The position numbers and the translations under genes were made by a program. This document shows positions 51,023 to 59,935 of a DNA stretch of 64,000 bases, in pieces. The notes beneath the pieces are model-generated. The model was not told the DNA's origin, searched no databases, and worked only from the letters and a program-made list of their open reading frames with translations. The stretch's first letter is position 1. Each line of letters starts with the position of its first letter. Location of the stretch: positions 62,001 through 126,000 of the forward strand of contig JASMLC010000004.1 of NCBI GenBank assembly GCA_030748895.1, given 5' to 3'. This stretch comes from Candidatus Poseidoniia archaeon (lineage in GTDB: Archaea > Thermoplasmatota > Poseidoniia > MGIII > CG-Epi1).

Positions 51023-54000
51023 TTATGCGTCTTCCCGGCGGCGGAGGGCTACACCCAGGCCAGCCAGGAGGGATGCCATGCTCAGTCCGAAGAGGGTCAA
51101 CGCGAACGACGGAGTCGTATCGGACGCTGCCACAATCGAGACGGTGCCGCTGATGACGTTGTCGTCCTGCTGATTCAGGAACTCGTCATGGTGAGTGCGG
51201 CCGTCCGCGATGTCCTCGGTCTCGAGCGTCGGGTTGATCTGGGCATAGACGGTCACGTCCCAGTACTCGCCGCCGTTACCCTTCTCTGCTCCCTTCTCAG
51301 GAATGAAGGGGTCGACCCAGGTTATTGAAGCGGTGCTGTAGGTCAGGACCTTGTTGTCCACCTTCTTCTGCTCAGTCAGCACAGCCGTGGGCGCCATGCG
51401 GGCAATTTCGGTGTCGCCGATGCGGGTAACCCGCTTCATGCCGTCCGGGAAGGAGACCATCTTGCCGCCCTTGGGGTCGTAGACGTAGAAGACGACCAGC
51501 ACATCCTGTGCGTAGTTGCCGTCGTTCTCGGCCGTGACCCGGATAGAGACGCCGTTGTCGTCGCCCTCGAGGACCGCAATGCGGTCAACCGAGATGCCAG
51601 TCAGTGAGAACTGAGGCGGCCGGATGAAGAGCGACGCTGAGAGAGGCTCGTCCATATCCGCGTTGTTCGCGGTGTCCTTGCCGTTCAGCTTGATGTCGAA
51701 CTCCCGGTTACCGGCAGGTTCGCCAGTGTCCCAGTCGAAGTCGGGGGCCCAGATAGAGAGGGTGATGGTCACCTGCTGGTCAGCATCCAGCGGGATGCTG
51801 GTGGTTCCGTCTATCGAGGAAGTGGTCACCGGTGTTCCAGAGCTGGAGTCGGTCACCGCCCGGTAGATGGACCAGTCAGTGGTGTCGTATGCACTGCCTC
51901 CCGCCACGAGTGCCGGAGAGATTTCCAGCACGTTGGCAAGGGTTCCGATGTTGCGCGCGGTGTAGACGACATCCACACCCAGCGAGGGGTAGATTTCGTA
52001 CACACGCGTGTCGTGGTCGACCTTGTCCCAGAAGATACCGTGGTCGAGCGTACGGACCACCTTGACGCCACCAATGGAGGCGCTACCCAGCGGACCCTTC
52101 GCCTGGAAGACAAAGGAGTACTGGTTATCTGGTGCAGGGTCGTAGTCCATCCCGTTCAGGCCCAGCTTGCTGGTGTCGAGGTGGATGTAGTAGGGATTCC
52201 AACCGCCCGAGTCACCCGCCAGCGAGCCGCCGACGGCGCTGTGGTCGCTTCCATCGACTATCGTGAAGCCGTTGGGTGACCAGAGTGCAACGGTCCTGCC
52301 GCTGTCGAAGGAGTGACCCTTCTGCTGTGCGAAGACCATGATCTCGTTGCCGGCGCTCATGTCGTAGTCGGCCCAGAACATGAGGTAGCTGTCATCGGTC
52401 CAGAGTGGCACATAGTTGGTACGCGCCTGCTCGGTCGCGACTGCCGCCGCGACGACCACGATTGTGCCAGCCATCATCGTGTGGAAGCCACAGTAGTAGG
52501 TGAAAGTCCCGACTTCGCTGAAGGTCAGCGAAGCACTATCGCCTGCGGCGAGCGTGATTTCAGGCCAGTCACCATCAGTGGAGGTCACTGTGTGGGTAAT
52601 GGTGTCGTCGTTGGTCCAGGTGATGGTAGTTCCGAGCAAGGCCTCAACATAGCCGGGGCTGTAGCCGCCGACCTGGCCAACGATTGAGATGCCCATGTCA
52701 TCAGTAACCACGTCGGTTTCGTCCCAGCTTACCGAGAGAGCACCGTCGCCGACTGAGGCAGGTTCGTCTGCCACGTCAACCCAGTCCTCTCCGCCGGTCA
52801 GCAGCGGGGTGCCGAGATTCTGCTCGGTACCTACCAGCAGCATGTGGCTGGCACCGTTGTTCGTCGCGAACAGGTCCTTCAGCGTGTCGCTCGTACCGGG
52901 TGTGGCCAGTTTGACACCGATGGTGTACATACCGGGCGTAGAGATACCAGGGAAGCTTATGCTGAAAGTGCCAGTCTCACTAGCCATCGGCAAGTTGCTG
53001 ATGGAGTAGGAACTGTCACTCCAGACGGTGTTCCCGTCAGAGTCTATCGCGTAGGCGTAGATGTCAGCGCTGCTGATTGGACCGCCAGTGCCAAGGTCGC
53101 CCATGCCCACGTTCTTGAAGCTCGTGGTGATGGTTGAACCCTCGCCCAGCTCCAGCTTGTAGGGCAGGCTGGAGGAGGTCTGCTCGATGTCGAAACCGAG
53201 AGCGTAGATACCAACCTCGTCAACAAACCAGGCCGGATCCCAGTCGGGGTAAGATCCACCCAAATGGAAGCTGACTGACATGTCGTCCATTCCCGTACCG
53301 GTGAAGGTGTCGAGTCGCGCCTGCGACTCAGTCCAACCTCCCGAAGAAGAGACGAACGCCGGCAGGTTATTCAGCGGGTTGCCGTAGTAGAGATAGTTGT
53401 AGATCGTGCCGCCATACAGATTGCCCTGGGTTGGTGTCACAATGCTCCGGGTGGAGCTGGAACCGGATGGGCCGGCGGTCGATATGTCAACGTTGCCACC
53501 TTCGTAATAGTACGCGGCAAAGGCGCTGACGGAGGCGTAGAATGCATACCGGTGCTTGAACACCATCTTGGACGAGGTCGCCTGCGACAGATCTATCGAG
53601 GGCGAGTTAAGCCGTGCGTCGTCACCGTTGTAGGCTGTGCCGAAGGTATCGTCGCCAAGACCCCAAGAGGCTGCGCCAGCATAGACCTCAGACGTCTGAG
53701 TATGCCAGTCTGCTGTGCCCATCGCAAGGGTGGTTGACCAGCCGTCCGCGTAGAGGTCGCCTGAGCCACCGTTGACACAGCCTGCACACGTCATCTCAGC
53801 TTCAGCGTCGGTGTATGCCACGGTGAACATGGTCTCACGCGATATATCGCGCTTGTTATCACCGGAGAACTCGTCCACTGCAACGTTACCGTCCTCATCA
53901 AGGTAGCCGTCAATCCAAGCCTCTACCCGCACCTTGTACTGGCCGGGGACACTGAAATGGTAGTTCCAGTTGATATCCTTGGACTCGCCACTGGCGAATG

Positions 54001-57000
54001 CCCCACCAGTACCATCACCAGAGATGCTGACTGTGTCCTGGTAAACTACATCTGCCAAATCGGTGCCGGTGATATTCAGGTTGTCAATCACCCACTTCTC
54101 ACCGTCATACGGCCACATGTAGTTCCAGAACCCGAAGTGGAACCGGAAGGCGACATTATCCTCGCCGATATAGTCAGCAAGGCTGAACTCGCTCTCAATC
54201 CAGTCACCGTCTGGCCACGCCGACGAGCCACCGCTCGTGCCGACGAAAGCATCCTGTCCAAAGAGCGGATTGCCCCAACCAGCGTAGTTGTAGATTTGTC
54301 CGTTGTATCCACTGGTCGGAACTACCTTGGTCCAGGTTTCCGAACCCGCCGTGGACGAGTCGTAGTCTGTAGAGATTTCGACGATTCCGCCGTTCGGGTT
54401 GTAGCCCATCCCACTAGTCCAGTGGAAATTCCAGCGGTGCAGCATGGTCATCTTGGCGTCATCCGGAGCCGAACTCAGATCGTACGACTCGGTAACCAGG
54501 AAGCCCTCACCACCGGCGTAGTACATCGCGAACTCACCGCCGTTGCTGTTGCCAGGACCCCAAGCGTCAGACCCGTCAAAGCCATCCTGTCCAGAGGGGA
54601 ATGTCCAGCCAGGCTGGCTGCTCCAGGAAGCGCCGGGAGTCGTATAGGACGCCGTCCAGGGGTGGTTCGAAGCTGTGTAGCTGTCATGATCCTCGGCAAT
54701 CAGGTTAGTGACGTCCTCGGTTCCGATAGTGAGGCGTGCCATGGACGTCCCAGCGGTCTGGGGATTGACACCCGCGTTAATCACGGTGGTGCCAATATCG
54801 GGGTTGCCGTTGATCGGAATCGGGTCGACTACGTCGGGGGCCGCAATAGCAAGGTTGTCGTTGTAGACCACACCAGTAATGGCGAGGTCATCCAACCGGT
54901 AGAAGCCGTTGGAGTAGGTGCCGAAGGCAACCGAGGACCAGCCGACGTGCCAGCGGACGCGAACGTCGTCCTGTCCTACATACGGGGTCAGGTCGAAGGT
55001 CTTCTTCTCCCACGCCTGTGGCGAGGGTGTGTAGGTGAAGGCACCGCCCGCGCTACCATAGAAGCTAAACGCGGGGTAACCACGAAGTGGGTTCGCGTAG
55101 AACGCGTAGTTGTAGATTGACTGGGTATAGCCACCAACAGGCGCAAATGGGCCCCATGTCTCGCCACCGTCTTCCGAAATTTCGACGACCACTCCATCGT
55201 ACGTGTAATAGAAGTAGTACGAGTGCTGGAAGGTCAATTCAGCCGAAACCGGCATTTTCAGGTCGAGGTTGGGTGTGGAGGCCCACGGATCGCCTGGACT
55301 GGTCTGGTCGTACTTGCGACCACTGTCGAGCGAGCAGGGTGCAGAGGTGGCGTCGTTCGAGTCTGCGCTCCAGATTGAGGCACCCGAAGAGTCACGACCG
55401 AAAATCCAGTCGCTGGCGTCGCAGTCATCAAAGTTTTCCGAGAAGATGACGTACTTGACGTCGCGGAATGCGTTGAAGCGGTTGTCCGAGAGATCCTCGT
55501 CACCATAGTCGTCGATGATGGCCATCGAGACGCCGACCATATCGCCCGACTTCAGGCCGTTCGCCGCAGGCGTGAACGGGGTGAAGTCGACCGCGACGGT
55601 CTCCTTGAAGGCAATCGAGGCAATCGTCTTGGTCTCATCGACGAAGGTCTGGTCGATATCAATCAAATCAACCGACACGTCATCGAGGCGGAAGTAGCTG
55701 TTGTAGTACAACCATGCGGAGCTGTACCAGTACTGGTTGTAGGCCACTGTCCAGCGTACCTTAACGTCGGGGTAGCCGGTGTAATCGCCCAGGTCTACCT
55801 CCGTGTAATCCCACTTGCACTCCTGCCGGCAGGCCACATCGAAGCCACCGAGGCCGCCGTTGTAGGCGTAGTAGGTGAATGCCTGCTTCAGGACTACCTC
55901 TTCGGGGGTGTTGTACCACGATATAATCTGGCCGTTGATACCACTAACATAGCCACCAGTGGTGAACTTGTCCTTGTCAATGTACTCCCACGTAGTACCG
56001 CCATCGGTCGAAGCCTCCATGATAGCGCCCTCGTACCGGAAGTAGAAGAAGTACGAGTGCTTGAACTTGAGGGTCATACCGACTGCGGTCGAGGTGTCAA
56101 TTGAGGGGGTCGTAAGGTGGCTCAGCATCGCAGGCTGCGGTCCTAGCACCTTGTCAAGACTACCGTCCGAAAGGTCATAGTAGCCGACCTTGTCGTAAGC
56201 GTTGTAGAAGTAGTACTCACGGAAGTGGTACATGCTGCTGACGTACACATGAGTGTCGGTCATGGCAATCGAACCCACGTAGGTGTTCCAGCCACCGCCA
56301 TAATCTGATACTACGGTGGACCAGGAGCAACTCGTGGTCGAAATCTTCTTCAGGCCACCATAGAAGCTGGTGTAGTAATAACCTGACGTGTAGACAGAGC
56401 CCTCATAGACATCGACACTGCTCGAGTAGTACAGATACCCGGCGCCATTGTACTGGCAGTCAGTGTATGAGTTGGCGCTGTAGCTGCCGCCGGAGCTGCG
56501 AGTGTACTTCCGCAGTGTTGACTGGCTGTAATGGCGCCAGATCATCCAGATGTCACCAGTGTCGTCATCTACGTCCAAATCTTCCCAGTAGTAGGAACGT
56601 GATTTGCCGTTACCGTAGGTGAAGGTGCCATCAAGCGAGCCGTCATCTGCGTCCAGCTTGACTATCTTGGTATTCGCGGTCTGGAAGTGGACCTGCAGCG
56701 CGAAGACCTGCCCGTCATAGTAGGTAATTCCGGTCCCGTACTTGATTGTCGACCCACCCGTAGTCCATAGAAGGGTACCAGTCGAACTGAACTTCTTTAC
56801 CCACGTGTTGGTACAATACAGGTAACCTATGCCCGAACAGCGGCCTATCACGTAGATATTGCCACTTGAATCCGTGGTCACGTCCAGCGGGTTGGTAAGG
56901 CCCTGAATGACAACCGTTCCGGAGTTGGAACTGTCGAACTTCCATATCTGCCCATGCAGCCTGTCGGAAACATAGAGGTGGGTGCCGTCATGGTGAATGC

Positions 57001-58126
57001 GCGTACTGTCGTCGAACATGCCGCCAACTGCAGCCTCCTTACGGCCGGACGACATAGAGCGATCGGATGTGTCACCGTCATTGTAGTAGTCGTCGCCGTA
57101 GTTGTAGTTGCTAACGTGTGCGCCCTGGCTGTCATTAATGTCTCCTGTCCAGAGGTTAGCACCGTGAGTTGAACTGGAGGTGAAGTCGCCGGGGCCAGAG
57201 TCGAAGTCCTCGTCAATAACTGTGCTGATTGCAGTTGAGAACACCTTGGCGTTGACGCCAACGTCGGTCTGGGTGTCAGTACCCTTGTTGACTACGTTGG
57301 CCGACATCGAGTTCTCGGTCGCCAGCGAGAGGGGATCCGGGACAGATGGACTGTCCAGTTTCAGTTGGTCCACTGGGGGCGGAGGTGGGTAGAACATGAT
57401 GGCCTTGTTGTTGTACGAGGAACTCATCTGGGAGTAGGCATAGCTCAGGCCGTCACCGCCCTTTGTCTGGATACCAATCGAGACTGTCTCGTAGGAACCT
57501 GCTCCGTAGAATGTACCATCCTGATATTGGTAAACGATGTTACCATTCTCGTACACGATGGCCTGGAAGGTAGTCGTGTCAGACGAGGTACAGTAGTAGT
57601 ACATGTTCATCTTGTTCCAGGTGATTACCAGCTTCCGGTCGGGAGCTGTGCCTAATGTCTCGTACTTGATGTCTGCGCCACTTGCGCAGTAACGGTAGTC
57701 CTGCCAGTAGGGTGAGAGCATGGTGCCAGCAATCCCGGTCCATGGCATTAGGTATGGAACCCAAGCGTAACTGACAGAGGGTGCGTCAAACGTGAACCAC
57801 CCATTGTCACCGCCGAGGTAGAATTCGTCGTAGTCTACACCGTAATAGGTTATGGTGAAGCCCATGTCGAATGCACTGGTGACATAGTCACCGGGATTCC
57901 CTATGGATGTCCCAGTACTCAGGATATCAATCCAGTCATACGACACTTTACCATCCGATTCAGTACTGTCGGTAAAGTTGTATCCGAAGGTATCTGGTCC
58001 TCCGGTCTTGGCCGCAGCATTGGGCGCCAGCAGCACGAACGTGCTGGTGACCATGGTTACGGCGACTACGAAGGCAACGAGCCTTGCAGTCCAGGCGATA
58101 GAGTTCTCTGTACGGGTTTCTTGCAT
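51023..58126 (-). CDS. Giant surface protein with jelly-roll repeats, beta-propeller and blue-copper domain
   Basis: 2367 residues from the ATG at 58126. Signal peptide about 1-38 (ends NAAA). An N-terminal beta domain is followed by a jelly roll (about 290-860) interrupted by an NHL-like beta-propeller (about 365-715). Three or more further MAM/choice-of-anchor-J jelly rolls follow, each with a HSYYFYY-type or HRYAFY-type strand. A cupredoxin domain comes next, with HTVTST and YYCGFHTMM (Cys, His, Met ligands), then CARDB-like units. The C-terminus is TPSFA, a hydrophobic stretch and LRRREDA, a weaker sorting signal. A GTG 9 bp upstream is an alternative start. It probably forms part of the cell surface, perhaps binding sugars or particles. 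Confidence 0.82.
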   Translation of the reverse strand: MQETRTENSIAWTARLVAFVVAVTMVTSTFVLLAPNAAAKTGGPDTFGYNFTDSTESDGKVSYDWIDILSTGTSIGNPGDYVTSAFDMGFTITYYGVDYDEFYLGGDNGWFTFDAPSVSYAWVPYLMPWTGIAGTMLSPYWQDYRYCASGADIKYETLGTAPDRKLVITWNKMNMYYYCTSSDTTTFQAIVYENGNIVYQYQDGTFYGAGSYETVSIGIQTKGGDGLSYAYSQMSSSYNNKAIMFYPPPPPVDQLKLDSPSVPDPLSLATENSMSANVVNKGTDTQTDVGVNAKVFSTAISTVIDEDFDSGPGDFTSSSTHGANLWTGDINDSQGAHVSNYNYGDDYYNDGDTSDRSMSSGRKEAAVGGMFDDSTRIHHDGTHLYVSDRLHGQIWKFDSSNSGTVVIQGLTNPLDVTTDSSGNIYVIGRCSGIGYLYCTNTWVKKFSSTGTLLWTTGGSTIKYGTGITYYDGQVFALQVHFQTANTKIVKLDADDGSLDGTFTYGNGKSRSYYWEDLDVDDDTGDIWMIWRHYSQSTLRKYTRSSGGSYSANSYTDCQYNGAGYLYYSSSVDVYEGSVYTSGYYYTSFYGGLKKISTTSCSWSTVVSDYGGGWNTYVGSIAMTDTHVYVSSMYHFREYYFYNAYDKVGYYDLSDGSLDKVLGPQPAMLSHLTTPSIDTSTAVGMTLKFKHSYFFYFRYEGAIMEASTDGGTTWEYIDKDKFTTGGYVSGINGQIISWYNTPEEVVLKQAFTYYAYNGGLGGFDVACRQECKWDYTEVDLGDYTGYPDVKVRWTVAYNQYWYSSAWLYYNSYFRLDDVSVDLIDIDQTFVDETKTIASIAFKETVAVDFTPFTPAANGLKSGDMVGVSMAIIDDYGDEDLSDNRFNAFRDVKYVIFSENFDDCDASDWIFGRDSSGASIWSADSNDATSAPCSLDSGRKYDQTSPGDPWASTPNLDLKMPVSAELTFQHSYYFYYTYDGVVVEISEDGGETWGPFAPVGGYTQSIYNYAFYANPLRGYPAFSFYGSAGGAFTYTPSPQAWEKKTFDLTPYVGQDDVRVRWHVGWSSVAFGTYSNGFYRLDDLAITGVVYNDNLAIAAPDVVDPIPINGNPDIGTTVINAGVNPQTAGTSMARLTIGTEDVTNLIAEDHDSYTASNHPWTASYTTPGASWSSQPGWTFPSGQDGFDGSDAWGPGNSNGGEFAMYYAGGEGFLVTESYDLSSAPDDAKMTMLHRWNFHWTSGMGYNPNGGIVEISTDYDSSTAGSETWTKVVPTSGYNGQIYNYAGWGNPLFGQDAFVGTSGGSSAWPDGDWIESEFSLADYIGEDNVAFRFHFGFWNYMWPYDGEKWVIDNLNITGTDLADVVYQDTVSISGDGTGGAFASGESKDINWNYHFSVPGQYKVRVEAWIDGYLDEDGNVAVDEFSGDNKRDISRETMFTVAYTDAEAEMTCAGCVNGGSGDLYADGWSTTLAMGTADWHTQTSEVYAGAASWGLGDDTFGTAYNGDDARLNSPSIDLSQATSSKMVFKHRYAFYASVSAFAAYYYEGGNVDISTAGPSGSSSTRSIVTPTQGNLYGGTIYNYLYYGNPLNNLPAFVSSSGGWTESQARLDTFTGTGMDDMSVSFHLGGSYPDWDPAWFVDEVGIYALGFDIEQTSSSLPYKLELGEGSTITTSFKNVGMGDLGTGGPISSADIYAYAIDSDGNTVWSDSSYSISNLPMASETGTFSISFPGISTPGMYTIGVKLATPGTSDTLKDLFATNNGASHMLLVGTEQNLGTPLLTGGEDWVDVADEPASVGDGALSVSWDETDVVTDDMGISIVGQVGGYSPGYVEALLGTTITWTNDDTITHTVTSTDGDWPEITLAAGDSASLTFSEVGTFTYYCGFHTMMAGTIVVVAAAVATEQARTNYVPLWTDDSYLMFWADYDMSAGNEIMVFAQQKGHSFDSGRTVALWSPNGFTIVDGSDHSAVGGSLAGDSGGWNPYYIHLDTSKLGLNGMDYDPAPDNQYSFVFQAKGPLGSASIGGVKVVRTLDHGIFWDKVDHDTRVYEIYPSLGVDVVYTARNIGTLANVLEISPALVAGGSAYDTTDWSIYRAVTDSSSGTPVTTSSIDGTTSIPLDADQQVTITLSIWAPDFDWDTGEPAGNREFDIKLNGKDTANNADMDEPLSASLFIRPPQFSLTGISVDRIAVLEGDDNGVSIRVTAENDGNYAQDVLVVFYVYDPKGGKMVSFPDGMKRVTRIGDTEIARMAPTAVLTEQKKVDNKVLTYSTASITWVDPFIPEKGAEKGNGGEYWDVTVYAQINPTLETEDIADGRTHHDEFLNQQDDNVISGTVSIVAASDTTPSFALTLFGLSMASLLAGLGVALRRREDA

Positions 58127-58210
58127 ATGACACACCTTGGTTGAGTCCTTGTCTCAGCGGGTGGGATACCCACTGAAGGGTTCCCATCATGCTGCGCGGT
58201 TCATATAAAG
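58127..58210 (-). promoter_or_regulatory. Promoter and leader of the giant surface protein
   Basis: CTTTATATGA (minus, 58201-58210) is a good TATA box about 80 bp before the ATG, predicting a leader of about 50 nt, unusually long here. The leader contains GTGGG-tat-CCCAC (58161-58173), a small perfect hairpin that could affect translation or stability. No riboswitch is recognised. Confidence 0.45.
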
Positions 58211-58267
58211 CGTTCGCCCGGCCTGAAAACGGGCTAAGCGATAAAGCAGGGGGAGGGCTGTACCGTC

Positions 58268-58807
58268 GTGAAAATCGGGGTACTGGCACTGCAGGGAGCG
58301 GTCAGCGAGCACTGTCGGGCGCTGGCGGCGTGCGGCGCTCGCGTGGGGGAGGTGAGGACGCCCGCAGAACTGGAAAAAGTGGATGGCCTGGTGGTGCCGG
58401 GCGGCGAGTCCACAACGCTGCGCCACCTGCTGCAAAACGCCGGCTTGTGGGAGCCATTGCGAGCGTGGGAGCGCCCCATGCTGGGGACGTGCGCCGGCGC
58501 CATCCTGCTCGGCCGCGGAAGCGAAACGCTCGGCCGGATGGCGATGGAGCTGGACCGCAACGCCTACGGACGGCAGCAGGAGTCGTTCGAAGCCGACGTC
58601 GCGCTGGAGGCGGGCGAACCGTTTCCCGGAATTTTCATCCGGGCGCCTGCCATCGCCTTCACCGACGATGGGTGTACCCCGATAGCGTGGCACAACGGAA
58701 ATATCGTGGGTGCGGTGCAGCCGCCACACATGGCGCTCACGTTCCACCCCGAGCTGACCAGCGACCGGCGGCTGCACCAGCGCTGGCTGGAGATGGTACC
58801 ACGGTAA
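58268..58807 (+). CDS. pdxT: Pyridoxal 5'-phosphate synthase glutaminase subunit PdxT
   Basis: Supplies ammonia to PdxS for PLP synthesis. 179 residues. MKIGVLALQGAVSEH is the PdxT start, PGGESTTLRHLL precedes catalytic Cys75 (GTCAGAILLG), and the His160-Glu162 pair is in TFHPELT. It is not PurQ: the ALQG and GGESTT signatures are PdxT-specific. The GTG start has CGATAAAGC about 25 bp upstream. PdxS is not in the window. Confidence 0.95.
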   Translation: MKIGVLALQGAVSEHCRALAACGARVGEVRTPAELEKVDGLVVPGGESTTLRHLLQNAGLWEPLRAWERPMLGTCAGAILLGRGSETLGRMAMELDRNAYGRQQESFEADVALEAGEPFPGIFIRAPAIAFTDDGCTPIAWHNGNIVGAVQPPHMALTFHPELTSDRRLHQRWLEMVPR

Positions 58808-59142
58808 CTGACCCGAAAGGCCGCCCGCAGCCGGGCTACGAGCGGCACGTCTTCATCTGCGGGCACGAGCGGCCGCCCGATGCCGCGCGCCCCTGCTGTG
58901 CCGGGCGCGACAGCTTGGCGGTGCTGAAGCAGATGAAGGCGACCGCGCGCGAGGCGGGCCTGACGGGAGTGCGGGTGCAGAAGTCGGGTTGCCTTGATTT
59001 CTGCGAGAACGGCATCTCCTGCGTGGTCTACCCGGAAGGCGTGTGGTATCGCATCGCCGACCCGGAGCGCGATGTGCCGGAAATCATCGAGCGGCACCTG
59101 CGCCACGGAGAGGTCGTCGAGCGCTGCCTGATGAAGTTCTGA
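58804..59142 (+). CDS. Thioredoxin-like [2Fe-2S] ferredoxin, apparent GTA start
   Basis: About 112 residues. GYERHVFICGHERPP and VQKSGCLDFCENGISCVVYPEGVWY match the thioredoxin-fold [2Fe-2S] ferredoxins; candidate cluster ligands are Cys19, Cys31 or 32, Cys63 and Cys67. No ATG, GTG or TTG lies in frame between the end of pdxT and the domain. The expected start position holds GTA, overlapping the pdxT TAA exactly as GTGA overlaps do elsewhere. Either GTA is used, or a GTG was mutated, or the base is an error. Function: small electron carrier, partner unknown. Confidence 0.72.
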   Translation, partial: VTDPKGRPQPGYERHVFICGHERPPDAARPCCAGRDSLAVLKQMKATAREAGLTGVRVQKSGCLDFCENGISCVVYPEGVWYRIADPERDVPEIIERHLRHGEVVERCLMKF

Positions 59143-59166
59143 GTTCTCGACGATTATTATTTAAAA
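59143..59166 (+). terminator. Recurrent 3' element, exact copy after the ferredoxin gene
   Basis: Begins directly after the TGA of the ferredoxin gene; G, TTCTCGACGA, TTAT, TATTTAA, AA, identical over 24 bp to the element after purC. A tRNA gene on the other strand ends about 20 bp further on. Confidence 0.5.
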
Positions 59167-59188
59167 AACGGGCTTCGTAAAAGGATAG

Positions 59189-59276
59189 TGGTGCGCGGGG
59201 CAGGATTCGAACCTGCGAACCCCTGAGGGAGAAGGTCTTGAGCCTTCCGCGATTGGCCAGACTATGCGACCCGCGC
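59189..59276 (-). tRNA. tRNA-Leu (anticodon CAA)
   Basis: Read on the minus strand, acceptor GCGCGGG pairs with CCCGCGC (59193-59199 with 59270-59276). The anticodon stem GAAGG/CCTTC encloses CTCAAGA, giving anticodon CAA. A long variable arm marks a class II tRNA. The T arm is GCAGG-TTCGAAT-CCTGC. The discriminator is A (59192) and CCA is encoded (59189-59191). No intron is visible. Confidence 0.95.
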
Positions 59277-59326
59277 CCTGCGGCCGAAGGTCGGGGGTAT
59301 TTTAGCCGCGCGTCGCTGCCCGGGGC

Positions 59327-59935
59327 ATGGGCAAGCCAAAGTGGTGGGGCCGCGCCTGCGACGAACTGCGCGCGGGCGACCCGGTGCTGGGGGCGATTAT
59401 CGACCGCTTCCCGGGCGAGCGGCTCGAACCGCGCGCGGAGCCGTTCTTCACGCTCGCGCGCGCGATAGTGGGACAGCAGATTTCGGTCAGGGCGGCACAG
59501 ACCGTCTGGGGCCGGCTCGAGGCCATCTGCGGCGGGGCGGTGAGCGTCGAGACAGTGCTGACGCGCAGCGTCGAACAGCTGCGGCCGGCAGGGCTTTCGC
59601 AACGCAAGGCGGAGTACCTGCATGGGCTGGCGCAGGACCGGGAGGTGTGGGACATTGACTGGGTCCCGCTCGACGACGAGGCGGCGATTGCGCGGCTCTG
59701 CCGGCTGCGCGGGGTGGGGCGCTGGACGGCGGAGATGTTTCTGATATTCCACGTGTTGCGACCCGACGTGCTGCCGCTGGATGACCTCGGGCTGGTGGCG
59801 GGGATGCGGCGTGCTTACGGCGACGACCTCGAGACGGCGCAGTTGCGCGAAATCGGCGCGGTGTGGCGGCCGTGGCGGTCGGTCGCGACGTGGTACCTCT
59901 GGCGCTCGCTCGACCCGGAGCCGGTCGAGTACTAA
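59327..59935 (+). CDS. alkA: DNA-3-methyladenine glycosylase II (AlkA-like)
   Basis: Base-excision repair enzyme removing alkylated purines. 202 residues, HhH-GPD fold without the AlkA N-terminal domain. ARAIVGQQISVRAA is the start of the fold, the helix-hairpin-helix is LCRLRGVGRWTAEMFLIF (124-141) and the catalytic Asp is in LPLDDLGL (Asp153). No Fe-S cluster loop. TATTTTAG at 59298-59305 lies 25 bp before the ATG. The stop overlaps agmatinase by 4 bp, tail-to-tail. Confidence 0.93.
   Translation: MGKPKWWGRACDELRAGDPVLGAIIDRFPGERLEPRAEPFFTLARAIVGQQISVRAAQTVWGRLEAICGGAVSVETVLTRSVEQLRPAGLSQRKAEYLHGLAQDREVWDIDWVPLDDEAAIARLCRLRGVGRWTAEMFLIFHVLRPDVLPLDDLGLVAGMRRAYGDDLETAQLREIGAVWRPWRSVATWYLWRSLDPEPVEY

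Noticed and set aside
58268-58807. This glutaminase as PurQ, completing PurS-PurL
   Set aside because: The N-terminal ALQGAVSEH and PGGESTT motifs are those of PdxT, and it is 10 kb from purL.
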